Below are positions 1 to 6,699 of a stretch of 46,313 nucleotides of DNA, in pieces. The stretch comes from an uncultured Actinomycetes bacterium (GTDB taxonomy: Bacteria; Actinomycetota; Acidimicrobiia; Acidimicrobiales; RAAP-2), in the NCBI GenBank assembly GCA_903860745.1, contig CAIORQ010000053.1, positions 1-46,313 on the forward strand, written 5' to 3'. The position numbers and the translations under genes were made by a program. Position 1 is the first letter of the stretch. Every line of letters begins with the position of its first letter. The notes beneath the pieces are model-generated. The model was given only the letters and a program-made list of their open reading frames with translations. It was not told where the DNA came from and did no database searches.

Positions 1-122
1 GAAAATCGCGTTTGCAAACCAGGAAGGCCGTGACATCAACCCAATCAGTCCAGAGACACCTTTGGCGACGTGAAAAACCGAATTGACACCGATTTCAGAT
101 CACTCGTGAACGATTGGGGGTA
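1..122. other. Foreign segment abutting the broken permease gene
   Basis: These bases are about 50% G+C by direct count, clearly below the neighbouring genes. They begin exactly where the permease reading frame stops resembling its family, near position 120-122. No gene is recognisable in them. An abrupt junction with a composition change is what an insertion-sequence end or a rearrangement breakpoint leaves. I cannot name an element from so short a piece. Confidence 0.4.
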
Positions 123-401
123 GCTGACCGGCTGGCGATAGGTGAGCGAGACACCGAGGTTGCCGCTGAGGACGGCGTGGAGCCACGAGAAGTACTGCTG
201 GAGGGCGGGCTGGCCGACGCCGTAGTACTGGTTCAACGCCGCGATCTGGGCCTTGGTGAGCAGACCCTCGTTGGTGCCCAACGACGCCGAGACGGCGTTA
301 CCGGGGAGCACCCGCAGAATGATGAAGACGATGACCGACGCACCGAAGAGCGTGATGAAAATGCTGAGGACCCGCCGCGCAATGTTCTGAACAAGGTTCA
401 T
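45..401 (-). pseudogene. Truncated DppB/OppB-type ABC transporter permease
   Basis: The first about 93 residues are a normal start of a dipeptide/oligopeptide-type ABC permease: an N-terminal arginine pair, one membrane helix (about residues 11-31), the family motif RVLPGN (30-35), and a GNLGVS stretch (80-85) that leads into the second helix in intact proteins. After the residues RQPVS the frame continues for 25 unrelated residues and stops. Intact members are over 300 residues with about six helices, so the core of the transporter is missing and the product cannot form a pore. It lies 34 bp downstream of the solute-binding protein gene on the same strand, the usual order for this transporter class. 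The rest of the permease, the second permease and the ATPases are not visible here. Confidence 0.75.
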
Positions 402-435
402 TGCGTGGCGGGCCCTCAGTTGACTGCTACAGCAA

Positions 436-1995
436 CTACTTGAGCGTCGTGTTCGCGAGGCTCGACAACTGCGTGGTGTTGACCGGCGACAGGGTGAAGC
501 CGTGCACGTTCGGCGACATCACCGCGAAGTCGTAGGAGTCGAACAGCCACACCCACACGGCGTTGCCGGTGAGGTCGTTGTTCAGCTTCTGCCAGTCGGC
601 CTTCTGACCAGCCAGGGTCGAGTTCTCGTCACCCGCCAGCAGTTCGGACTGGAGCGACTTGGAGCTGTAACCCGCCGGGATCGCCAGGCCGGCACCCTTG
701 CCGAAGTAGCGCCCGTACATGATGTAGGGGTCCGGGTCGGCACCGTTCTCGGCGAAGGCCGCCTGGAAGTCACCCTTCAGCCAGTCCTGGATGTAGGCGT
801 TGGCCGCCAGGTTCTGGATGTTCATCGTGATGCCGACGCGAGCGAGCTCGGACTGCATGGCGATGGCCTGAGCGGCCGAGGTCGAGTCGAGGTCGGTCGA
901 GGTGATCGCGGTGAAGGAGAAGCCCTTCGACAGACCCGCGGCCTTGAGGTACTTGCGCGCCTGGGCCAGGTTCTGGGTCGGGCAGATGGCCGACACCGGG
1001 TTGGTCGCGTACGGCCCGAGCGGGACCGGACCAACGACCTTGCCGTCACCGAAGACCGAGTCCTGGAGGATCTGGTTGCGGTTGGTGGCGCAGGCGATGG
1101 CGCGGCGCGCGTTCACGTTGGCCAGGACGCCCTTCTTGTCCTGCAGTTGCAGCACGCGGTAGGACAGGTCCATCACGTGCTGGAAGGTGTAGGACTGGGG
1201 GATCGTGCTGACCACCGTCGGCTGGCTGAGCAGGGCCATCTGAATGGTCCCGGCCTGCAGGGCCGCCGAGATGGACTGCTCGGTCGGGATGGTCTTGAGC
1301 TCGACAGAGCTCAACGCCACCTTGCCGCCCCAGAAGTTCGGGTTGGCCTTCAAGGTGAAGGAGGTCGACGGGACCCAGCTGACGTACTCGAAGGGACCGG
1401 TGCCGTCAGGCTTCTTGGCGATGGTGCCCGAGTTGATGGCGGCCGCCGGCATGATGGCCATGTTGACCGTCGCGAGGCCCTCCAGGACCGACACGTCGGG
1501 GTGGCTCATCGTGAGCACCACGGTGTTGGGGCCCGAGGCGGTGATCTTGTTCACCGATCCGATGAAGGAGGCCGACGGGTCGGCCGTCTTGGCCGCCTGG
1601 GCGCGCTGCAACGACGCCACGACGTCCGCGGAGGTCATCGTGGAGCCGTCGTCGAACTTCACGCCCGTGCGCAGGTTCAAGGTCAGCTCCTTGTTGCCGT
1701 TGGAGAAGGCCCAGCTCGTCGCGAGGTCCGGCACGATCTGCAGGTTCGCGTTCTCCTGGACCAGGGTGTTGTAGATCAACCCGAGGGCCTCGAAGTCGAG
1801 GAAGTTGGTCACGACGTCCGGGTCGGTCTTTTGGACGCTGTTGACGGTGCCGATGACGAGTGACGAGCTCGCGGTGCGTGCGCCCACCGACGCCGACGCG
1901 CTCCCCGAGTCCAGCACGCTGCTCGAGAACACCCCGATCGTGCTGACCATGAGGGCCGCCGAGGCGAGCCCCCGCACTCCAATAGTTCGTTTCAT
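436..1995 (-). CDS. ABC transporter solute-binding protein, peptide/nickel type (SBP family 5)
   Basis: 519 residues. A basic start (MKRTIGVRG), a hydrophobic stretch and an Ala/Ser-rich region to about residue 40 form a signal peptide. I see no lipobox cysteine, so it may be released or held by other means. The mature part has the DppA/OppA-family layout: an early VIGTV strand, the LATSW motif and the FDDGSTMTSADV motif typical of family 5 binding proteins. A strong purine-rich ribosome site (AGAGGGGG) precedes the ATG. It is the first gene of a leftward transporter operon whose permease is broken. Divergence from the GntR/UTRA gene, with shared operator motifs, suggests an amino-sugar or muropeptide ligand, but family 5 proteins also bind peptides and nickel. 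Confidence 0.88.
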   Translation of the reverse strand: MKRTIGVRGLASAALMVSTIGVFSSSVLDSGSASASVGARTASSSLVIGTVNSVQKTDPDVVTNFLDFEALGLIYNTLVQENANLQIVPDLATSWAFSNGNKELTLNLRTGVKFDDGSTMTSADVVASLQRAQAAKTADPSASFIGSVNKITASGPNTVVLTMSHPDVSVLEGLATVNMAIMPAAAINSGTIAKKPDGTGPFEYVSWVPSTSFTLKANPNFWGGKVALSSVELKTIPTEQSISAALQAGTIQMALLSQPTVVSTIPQSYTFQHVMDLSYRVLQLQDKKGVLANVNARRAIACATNRNQILQDSVFGDGKVVGPVPLGPYATNPVSAICPTQNLAQARKYLKAAGLSKGFSFTAITSTDLDSTSAAQAIAMQSELARVGITMNIQNLAANAYIQDWLKGDFQAAFAENGADPDPYIMYGRYFGKGAGLAIPAGYSSKSLQSELLAGDENSTLAGQKADWQKLNNDLTGNAVWVWLFDSYDFAVMSPNVHGFTLSPVNTTQLSSLANTTLK

Positions 1996-2036
1996 GAATC
2001 CCCCTCTGAGGTAGTGGAAGTAACCGCCATTGGCTG

Positions 2037-2065
2037 AGACTAGTGGGGTACTTTGGTCCAGTCAA
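2037..2065 (-). promoter_or_regulatory. Promoter of the solute-binding protein gene
   Basis: On the minus strand, TTGACT (2065-2060) and TAGTCT (2042-2037) are separated by exactly 17 bp. The -35 box is good and the -10 box is weak (3 of 6). The -35 box is contained in the dre-like motif TTGACTGGACCA. Confidence 0.5.
2054..2065 (-). promoter_or_regulatory. dre-like operator 1 (GntR/UTRA regulator)
   Basis: The minus strand reads TTGACTGGACCA. It matches the site over the divergent promoter at 10 of 12 positions and resembles the DasR/NagR operator family, whose consensus centres on TGGTCTAGACCA. It covers the -35 box of the solute-binding protein promoter, so a bound regulator would block RNA polymerase. 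Confidence 0.5.
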
Positions 2066-2148
2066 GTCAAACGTTGTTCTAGGATGTCAATTGCGTTACA
2101 TTCTAGAAATCAAGAATTAAAAGGCTTTTGGGAAACCAATTTTTTACA

Positions 2149-2160
2149 TTGACCAGACCA
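2149..2160 (+). promoter_or_regulatory. dre-like operator 2 (GntR/UTRA regulator)
   Basis: The plus strand reads TTGACCAGACCA, 9 of 12 matches to the DasR-type core TGGTCTAGACCA and 10 of 12 to operator 1. It overlaps the -35 box of the regulator's own promoter, which implies autoregulation. Confidence 0.5.
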
Positions 2161-2177
2161 ATTGGCCTTGGTAGAGT
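2149..2177 (+). promoter_or_regulatory. Promoter of the regulator / amino-sugar operon
   Basis: TTGACC (2149-2154), a 17-bp spacer and TAGAGT (2172-2177) give a plausible sigma-A type promoter with transcription starting near 2184. This start excludes translation beginning at the upstream TTG at 2162 and supports the GTG at 2222. Confidence 0.55.
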
Positions 2178-2221
2178 GCAACCACTCCACCGAATTCGGT
2201 GACCACCGCTTTGGAGGACCA

Positions 2222-3529
2222 GTGCTCGATGAACCAACAGCGGTATCGGCCGACGCGGTCACCGCGCCGAAGTATCAGAGCATCCACGATGCCCTCCTGA
2301 TCATCATCGAAGGCCTCCCCGCCGGGTCGGCAATGCCCACGGAGCGCGAACTCTGCCAGACCTACGGCGTCTCACGGGCCACCGTGCGCCAGGCGCTGGC
2401 CCAACTCGAGATCGAACAGCGCATCTACCGACGCCAGGGAAAGGGCACCTTCGTCGCCAACGCCAAGATCGAACAGCGCCTCGAACTGATGAGCCACACC
2501 GAGGGCATGCGCGCGCGCGGCATCTCGCCGGGCTCGAAACTCATCGACGTTCGCCGCATCCCCGCGGGCGCCGACATCGGCGCGCGACTCGACCTGGTGC
2601 CCACCGCCGAGGTGCTGCGCATCGAGAGGTTGCGTCTCGCCGACGGCGAACCAATCGCCATCGAGGTGGTCTACTTGAGCGCCGAGCGCTTCGACGGCAT
2701 CACGGCCGCCCTGTCGGACTCCTCCTCCCTCTACCAGCTACTCTCGTCGAACTACGGCGTCGAGCTCGCCTCGGCGGAGGAGACCATCGAGGCCGTGGTG
2801 GCCGAGGGCCGTGAGATGGGCCTGCTGCGCTGCGCCGCCGGCATGCCCCTGTTGATGCTCTCGCGCCGGACGCTGGACACGACGGGCCAGCCCATCGAGT
2901 TCGTCCGTTCGCTCTACCGCGGCGACCGCTACCGCTTTCAGACGGGACTGCGCCGTCCCACCCCGGCGACCCCGGACCTGACCACCCCAGAGAACCCCGT
3001 GCGGGTGAGGCTCGCCGTCGCCAAGGACGCCCCGGGCCTGGCCTCGGTCTTCATCGAGGCCTGGCGCGGCGGTTACCGCGGCATCGTGGCCGACGAGGTC
3101 ATCGACCGCTGGGAGCTCGGCGAGACCACCGCGTGGCTCGCCAGGCTCATCGCCGACAAGTCTGCCCAGACACTGGTGGCCGAGACCGGTCCCGGTCACG
3201 TGGTCGGATTCGTCCGCTTCGGCACCGACCCCGAGGATCCCGCGAACGGACACGTCTTCGCCCTGTACGTGGCGCCCTCGGCGGGCGGACGGGGCGTCGG
3301 TCGACTCCTGCTCGAGAAGGCCCTGACCGTTCTCGACCCCTTGTCCAACCGTCCGGTCACCCTGTGGGTCTTCGAGGCCAACGAGCGAGCGCGCAAGGTC
3401 TACGCCGCCGCGGGCTTCTCCCCCGACGGGGGGCGCCGGGTCGAGGAGGAGTTCGGCGCCCAGGAGATCCGCCTGCGGCGTCCACCCGCGACCACGCCGG
3501 CGGCGCGTCCGGTCGAAGCGCACTCATGA
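2222..3529 (+). CDS. GntR-UTRA transcriptional regulator fused to a GNAT acetyltransferase domain
   Basis: 435 residues from GTG 2222. I chose this start because GGAGGA (2213-2218) precedes it and the likely promoter lies downstream of the earlier TTG. Three domains are visible: a winged helix of GntR type (about residues 20-79, with PTERELCQTYGVSRATVRQA), a UTRA ligand-binding domain (about 95-238), and after a Pro/Thr-rich linker a GNAT domain (about 260-418). The GNAT part has the acetyl-CoA loop GGRGVGRLL (355-363) and the C-terminal NERARKVYAAAGF signature. GntR/UTRA proteins of the DasR/NagR group sense amino-sugar phosphates, which fits the genes that follow. The GNAT extension is unusual. 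It may be a separate enzyme on one chain or an acetyl-CoA-linked sensor. The stop overlaps the next ATG by 4 bp (ATGA). Confidence 0.85.
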   Translation: MLDEPTAVSADAVTAPKYQSIHDALLIIIEGLPAGSAMPTERELCQTYGVSRATVRQALAQLEIEQRIYRRQGKGTFVANAKIEQRLELMSHTEGMRARGISPGSKLIDVRRIPAGADIGARLDLVPTAEVLRIERLRLADGEPIAIEVVYLSAERFDGITAALSDSSSLYQLLSSNYGVELASAEETIEAVVAEGREMGLLRCAAGMPLLMLSRRTLDTTGQPIEFVRSLYRGDRYRFQTGLRRPTPATPDLTTPENPVRVRLAVAKDAPGLASVFIEAWRGGYRGIVADEVIDRWELGETTAWLARLIADKSAQTLVAETGPGHVVGFVRFGTDPEDPANGHVFALYVAPSAGGRGVGRLLLEKALTVLDPLSNRPVTLWVFEANERARKVYAAAGFSPDGGRRVEEEFGAQEIRLRRPPATTPAARPVEAHS

Positions 3530-4629
3530 GCGGACCCGCCGCCGGGCGGCTCAGCCTCGACTTCCCCACGACCAGTTCGCGGCTCTCGTCCGCTCGCCGA
3601 CGCGAGATCGCCCGGGTCCTCGTGGATTCGCTCAGCGAGGGCTTCCCGGCGGGGGCGAGCCTGTCGGTGGTCGACCGTTCCGGCGTTCTCCTGCGCGCCT
3701 GGGGTGGTCTGGCCACGAGGGTCCCCCACGACGAAGCGATCGAGGCCGATACCCTCTACGACCTCGCGTCCCTGACCAAGGTCGTCGTGACCACGACCCT
3801 GGCCCTCTGGCTCGAGCAGGAGGGTCGGTGGCGTCTGTCGGACCGCGTCTCGCGTTGGCTCGAGGACTTCGAACCGGTCGAGCTCACCCTGCGCCAACTC
3901 CTCACCCACACCTCGGGCATCATCGCGCATCGTCCCTTCTTCGAACTGGGACGGCGCCCGGCGGCGATCCGTCGGGCCGTCTTCACCGAAGCGAGGAAGG
4001 CCCGTCCCGACGGCACCGTCCTCTACAGCGACCTCAACTTCATGCTCGCGGGTTGGGCGCTCGAGACCTGCGCCGGTGAGCCCCTCGACCAGCTCTTCGC
4101 GCGCGTGGTGAGCGAGCCCCTGGGGATGAAGGACACGCGCTTTCGTCCCGGCACGCGGCTGCGGCCACGTTGCGCGGCCACGGAACTCGACGGAGACCAG
4201 CGACTGGTCCCCGGCCTGGTGCGCGGCGAGGTCCACGACGGCAACGCCTGGGCCCTCGGAGGAGTCGCCGGTCACGCCGGACTCTTCTCGACCGCCGACG
4301 ACCTCTCACTCTTCGTGGGAGAGCTGCTGGACCCGCGTCGACACCACGTCCTGACACCCACCACCCTGCGGCGGATGACGCGCCCGCAGGCGGGAGCCCA
4401 GCCCGACCTGCGCGCCACCGCCTGGCGACTCGAACCCCAGGGATGGGGGCCCTGGCCCGCGGGAACGATCTGGCACACGGGCTTCACCGGCACCTCGCTC
4501 CTGGTCTCCCCCGGCGCGGACCTCGCGGTGGTCCTGTTGGCCAACGCCATCCACCCGACGCGCGAACTCGACCGCCAGGCGCACTACCGTGCGAGGGTGC
4601 ATCGAGTCCTGTCGAAGGTGATCTCGTGA
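3526..4629 (+). CDS. Serine hydrolase, class C beta-lactamase / PBP4B (YfeW, YbbE) type
   Basis: 367 residues. The penicillin-recognising fold is supported by the active-site motif SLTK (S82, K85), the YSD motif at 167-169 in place of YxN, and HTG at 317-319 in place of KTG. The stretch around GEVHDGNAWALGGVAGHAG (about 234-252) resembles the PBP4B-like enzymes that sit next to murQ in other bacteria, such as E. coli YfeW and B. subtilis YbbE. No signal peptide is apparent, so the protein is probably cytoplasmic. That makes a role on imported muropeptides or peptides more likely than wall synthesis. It is translationally coupled on both sides: ATGA with the regulator and GTGA with the MurQ-NagA gene. 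Substrate unknown; the esterase/peptidase family call is firm, the muropeptide role is inference. Confidence 0.83.
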   Translation: MSGPAAGRLSLDFPTTSSRLSSARRREIARVLVDSLSEGFPAGASLSVVDRSGVLLRAWGGLATRVPHDEAIEADTLYDLASLTKVVVTTTLALWLEQEGRWRLSDRVSRWLEDFEPVELTLRQLLTHTSGIIAHRPFFELGRRPAAIRRAVFTEARKARPDGTVLYSDLNFMLAGWALETCAGEPLDQLFARVVSEPLGMKDTRFRPGTRLRPRCAATELDGDQRLVPGLVRGEVHDGNAWALGGVAGHAGLFSTADDLSLFVGELLDPRRHHVLTPTTLRRMTRPQAGAQPDLRATAWRLEPQGWGPWPAGTIWHTGFTGTSLLVSPGADLAVVLLANAIHPTRELDRQAHYRARVHRVLSKVIS

Positions 4630-6680
4630 GCCGGCCCCACGACGCGGACATCCTCCACCGACTCGGGACCGAGCAAGTGCGCCCGGAGCTCGAGACGCTC
4701 GACCAGTTGTCGGTCGACGACCTGGTCGAGTTGATGTGCCACGACGTGCGACAGGTCCCCGACGCCCTGGCCGGTGCACGCGCCGCGATCACGGCGGCGG
4801 TGTACGGCGCCGTCGCCCAACTCGAGCGCGGCGGTCGGCTGATCTACGTGGGCGCCGGCACCGCCGGACGTCTGGGGATGCTGGACGCGGCCGAAGCGGG
4901 ACCCACCTTCAACGTGGAACCCGGTCAAGTCGTGGGCGTCCTGGCGGGCGGCCTCAACGCCTTCGGCGTTCCCGTGGAGAACGCCGAGGACGACGTCGAG
5001 GGCGGCGCGCGCGCGATCCATGAACTCGGGGTCGACGAGCGCGACTGCGTCATCGGGATCTCGGCCAGTGGTCGAACCCCCTTCGTCCTGGGTGCGTTGG
5101 GCGCGGCCCACGAGGCGGGCGCCGTCACCGTCGGCCTGTCGTGCAACGTCGACACCCCGCTCAGTCGAGCGAGCGACCTCCCCATCGAGGTCGTGGTCGG
5201 TCCCGAGATCATCGCCGGTTCCACCCGGATGAACTCCGGCACCGCCCAGAAGTTGGTGCTCAACATCATCTCCACCGCGGCGATGGTGCGCCTGGGCAAG
5301 ACCTACGGCAACCTGATGGTCGACCTGCGCCCCACCAACGAGAAGCTACGAGATCGCTCACGGCGCATCGTGGCGCGGATCACCGGCGCCGACGACGAAC
5401 GCGTCACCGCGGCCCTCGACGCCTGCCAGTGGCGACCCAAGACGGCCGCCGCCATGATCGTCGGCGACCTCGACGCCGAGACGGCCACGGCGCTCGTCGC
5501 CCGATACGGGGGTCGTCTGCGTCCCGCGCTCGACTCGCTTCGTCAGCCCGGTGCCCCGACCCACCGCGATCCGACCTGGCGACGCCTCGGCGTGGCAGCG
5601 GCCCTGGTCGACGGACAGTTCGTCAGCGGCGACGTGGCGGTCGCCGAGGGGGTGATCGTGGCGGTGGGACTCCCCGGTCCCGGCGAGGGTGTGGCGGTCC
5701 GGGGATTGGTGGACATCCAGGTCAACGGCTACGCGGGCGTGGACCTGCTGAACGCCGAGGTCGACGACGTCCTCGCCATGGGCGAGGCCCTGTGGCGCGA
5801 CGGGGTCGTGGCCTACCAACCCACCTTGATCACCTGCGACCTCGAACGTCTGCGCCACAGTGCCGAGGTGATCTCCGCGGCGCGCCAGCGCACCACCAGC
5901 GGCGCGCGCATCCTCGGCATCCATCTCGAGGGACCCTTCCTCTCACCGCGCCGGGCCGGCACTCACCCCGCGCGACACCTTCGAGGTCCCGACCTCGAAC
6001 TCCTCACGACCCTCCTCGCCACGGGAGAGGTGACGATGATGACGCTGGCCCCCGAACTGCCCGGCGCCCTGGAGCTCATCGATCACTGCGTGGCCCAGGG
6101 CGTGGCCGTGTCCCTGGGTCACAGCGCGACCGACGCGCCGGGCGCGCAGCGGGGCTTCGACCACGGCGCCAGCGCGGTGACCCACCTCTACAACGCCATG
6201 GAGCCGATGAGTGCGCGTTCGCCGGGACTCGCCGGCGTCGCCCTCACCCGACCAGGCGTCACCGTGCAGCTGATCGTCGACGGCGTACACGTCTCGGACG
6301 AGATGGTGCGTCTGGCCTTCGCCGCGGCGCCGTCGCGATGCGTCGTGGTCACCGACGCCATCGCCGCCGCGGGAGTGGACAGCGACGTCGTGCGCCTCGG
6401 CGACGTCACCGTGCACGTCGCCGACGGACAGGCCCGACGCGACGACGGCACCCTCGCGGGTTCGATCGGCCTCCTGCGCGACTCCCTGGTGCGGGTGCGA
6501 GCCTTGGGGGTGGACGCCGTGGACGCCCTGCGCGCGGTGACCCTGCGCCCGACGGCACTGCTCGCCAGTGAGGACGCGGCGTCGCTGCGCGTGGGCGAAG
6601 CGGCGGACGCGCTCATCCTGGACGACGACCTCGTGATCCGCCGTCGCGTGGTGGGCGGCGACGTTCGCCCTTACGACTGA
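4626..6680 (+). CDS. murQ-nagA: Bifunctional MurNAc-6-P etherase / GlcNAc-6-P deacetylase fusion (MurQ-NagA)
   Basis: 684 residues in one uninterrupted frame from GTG 4626, which overlaps the previous stop (GTGA). Residues 1 to about 305 are a complete MurQ: the SIS-domain loop YVGAGTAGRLGMLDAAE, with likely catalytic E90, the second acid E121, and the GISASGRTPF motif (144-153). MurQ splits MurNAc-6-P into GlcNAc-6-P and D-lactate. After a short linker (about 306-320), residues to 684 are a NagA: VDIQVNG (362-368), HLEGPF with metal ligand E435, H499 in LGHS, H520 in THLYNAM, H555 in DGVHVS and catalytic D577 in VTDA. NagA gives GlcN-6-P and acetate. The two halves catalyse consecutive steps, so the fusion would pass GlcNAc-6-P on directly. 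The N-terminal strands of the NagA half look shortened. NagB and a sugar kinase are not in this window. Confidence 0.92.
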   Translation: MSRPHDADILHRLGTEQVRPELETLDQLSVDDLVELMCHDVRQVPDALAGARAAITAAVYGAVAQLERGGRLIYVGAGTAGRLGMLDAAEAGPTFNVEPGQVVGVLAGGLNAFGVPVENAEDDVEGGARAIHELGVDERDCVIGISASGRTPFVLGALGAAHEAGAVTVGLSCNVDTPLSRASDLPIEVVVGPEIIAGSTRMNSGTAQKLVLNIISTAAMVRLGKTYGNLMVDLRPTNEKLRDRSRRIVARITGADDERVTAALDACQWRPKTAAAMIVGDLDAETATALVARYGGRLRPALDSLRQPGAPTHRDPTWRRLGVAAALVDGQFVSGDVAVAEGVIVAVGLPGPGEGVAVRGLVDIQVNGYAGVDLLNAEVDDVLAMGEALWRDGVVAYQPTLITCDLERLRHSAEVISAARQRTTSGARILGIHLEGPFLSPRRAGTHPARHLRGPDLELLTTLLATGEVTMMTLAPELPGALELIDHCVAQGVAVSLGHSATDAPGAQRGFDHGASAVTHLYNAMEPMSARSPGLAGVALTRPGVTVQLIVDGVHVSDEMVRLAFAAAPSRCVVVTDAIAAAGVDSDVVRLGDVTVHVADGQARRDDGTLAGSIGLLRDSLVRVRALGVDAVDALRAVTLRPTALLASEDAASLRVGEAADALILDDDLVIRRRVVGGDVRPYD

Positions 6681-6699
6681 GTCGTAGCGTAGGGACTCG

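Noticed and set aside
1-122. IS21-type element end
   Set aside because: The composition break is real, but I cannot match a terminal repeat or transposase, so no family name is justified.
502-1863. Long open frame antisense to the solute-binding protein gene
   Set aside because: Low-complexity Arg/Gly/His-rich product with no family features; it is the GC-rich shadow of the real gene. The same holds for the long antisense frames over 6700-9636, 12035-13246, 21527-23539, 28243-31122, 34606-36165 and 38450-39844.
2162-2221. Upstream TTG start for the GntR-UTRA-GNAT protein
   Set aside because: It lies upstream of the likely transcription start (about 2184), has no ribosome site, and adds 20 residues foreign to the family.
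4170-4625. N-terminal extension of the MurQ-NagA protein
   Set aside because: Antisense-like composition inside the serine hydrolase gene in another frame; MurQ homology begins at GTG 4626, which couples to the preceding stop.
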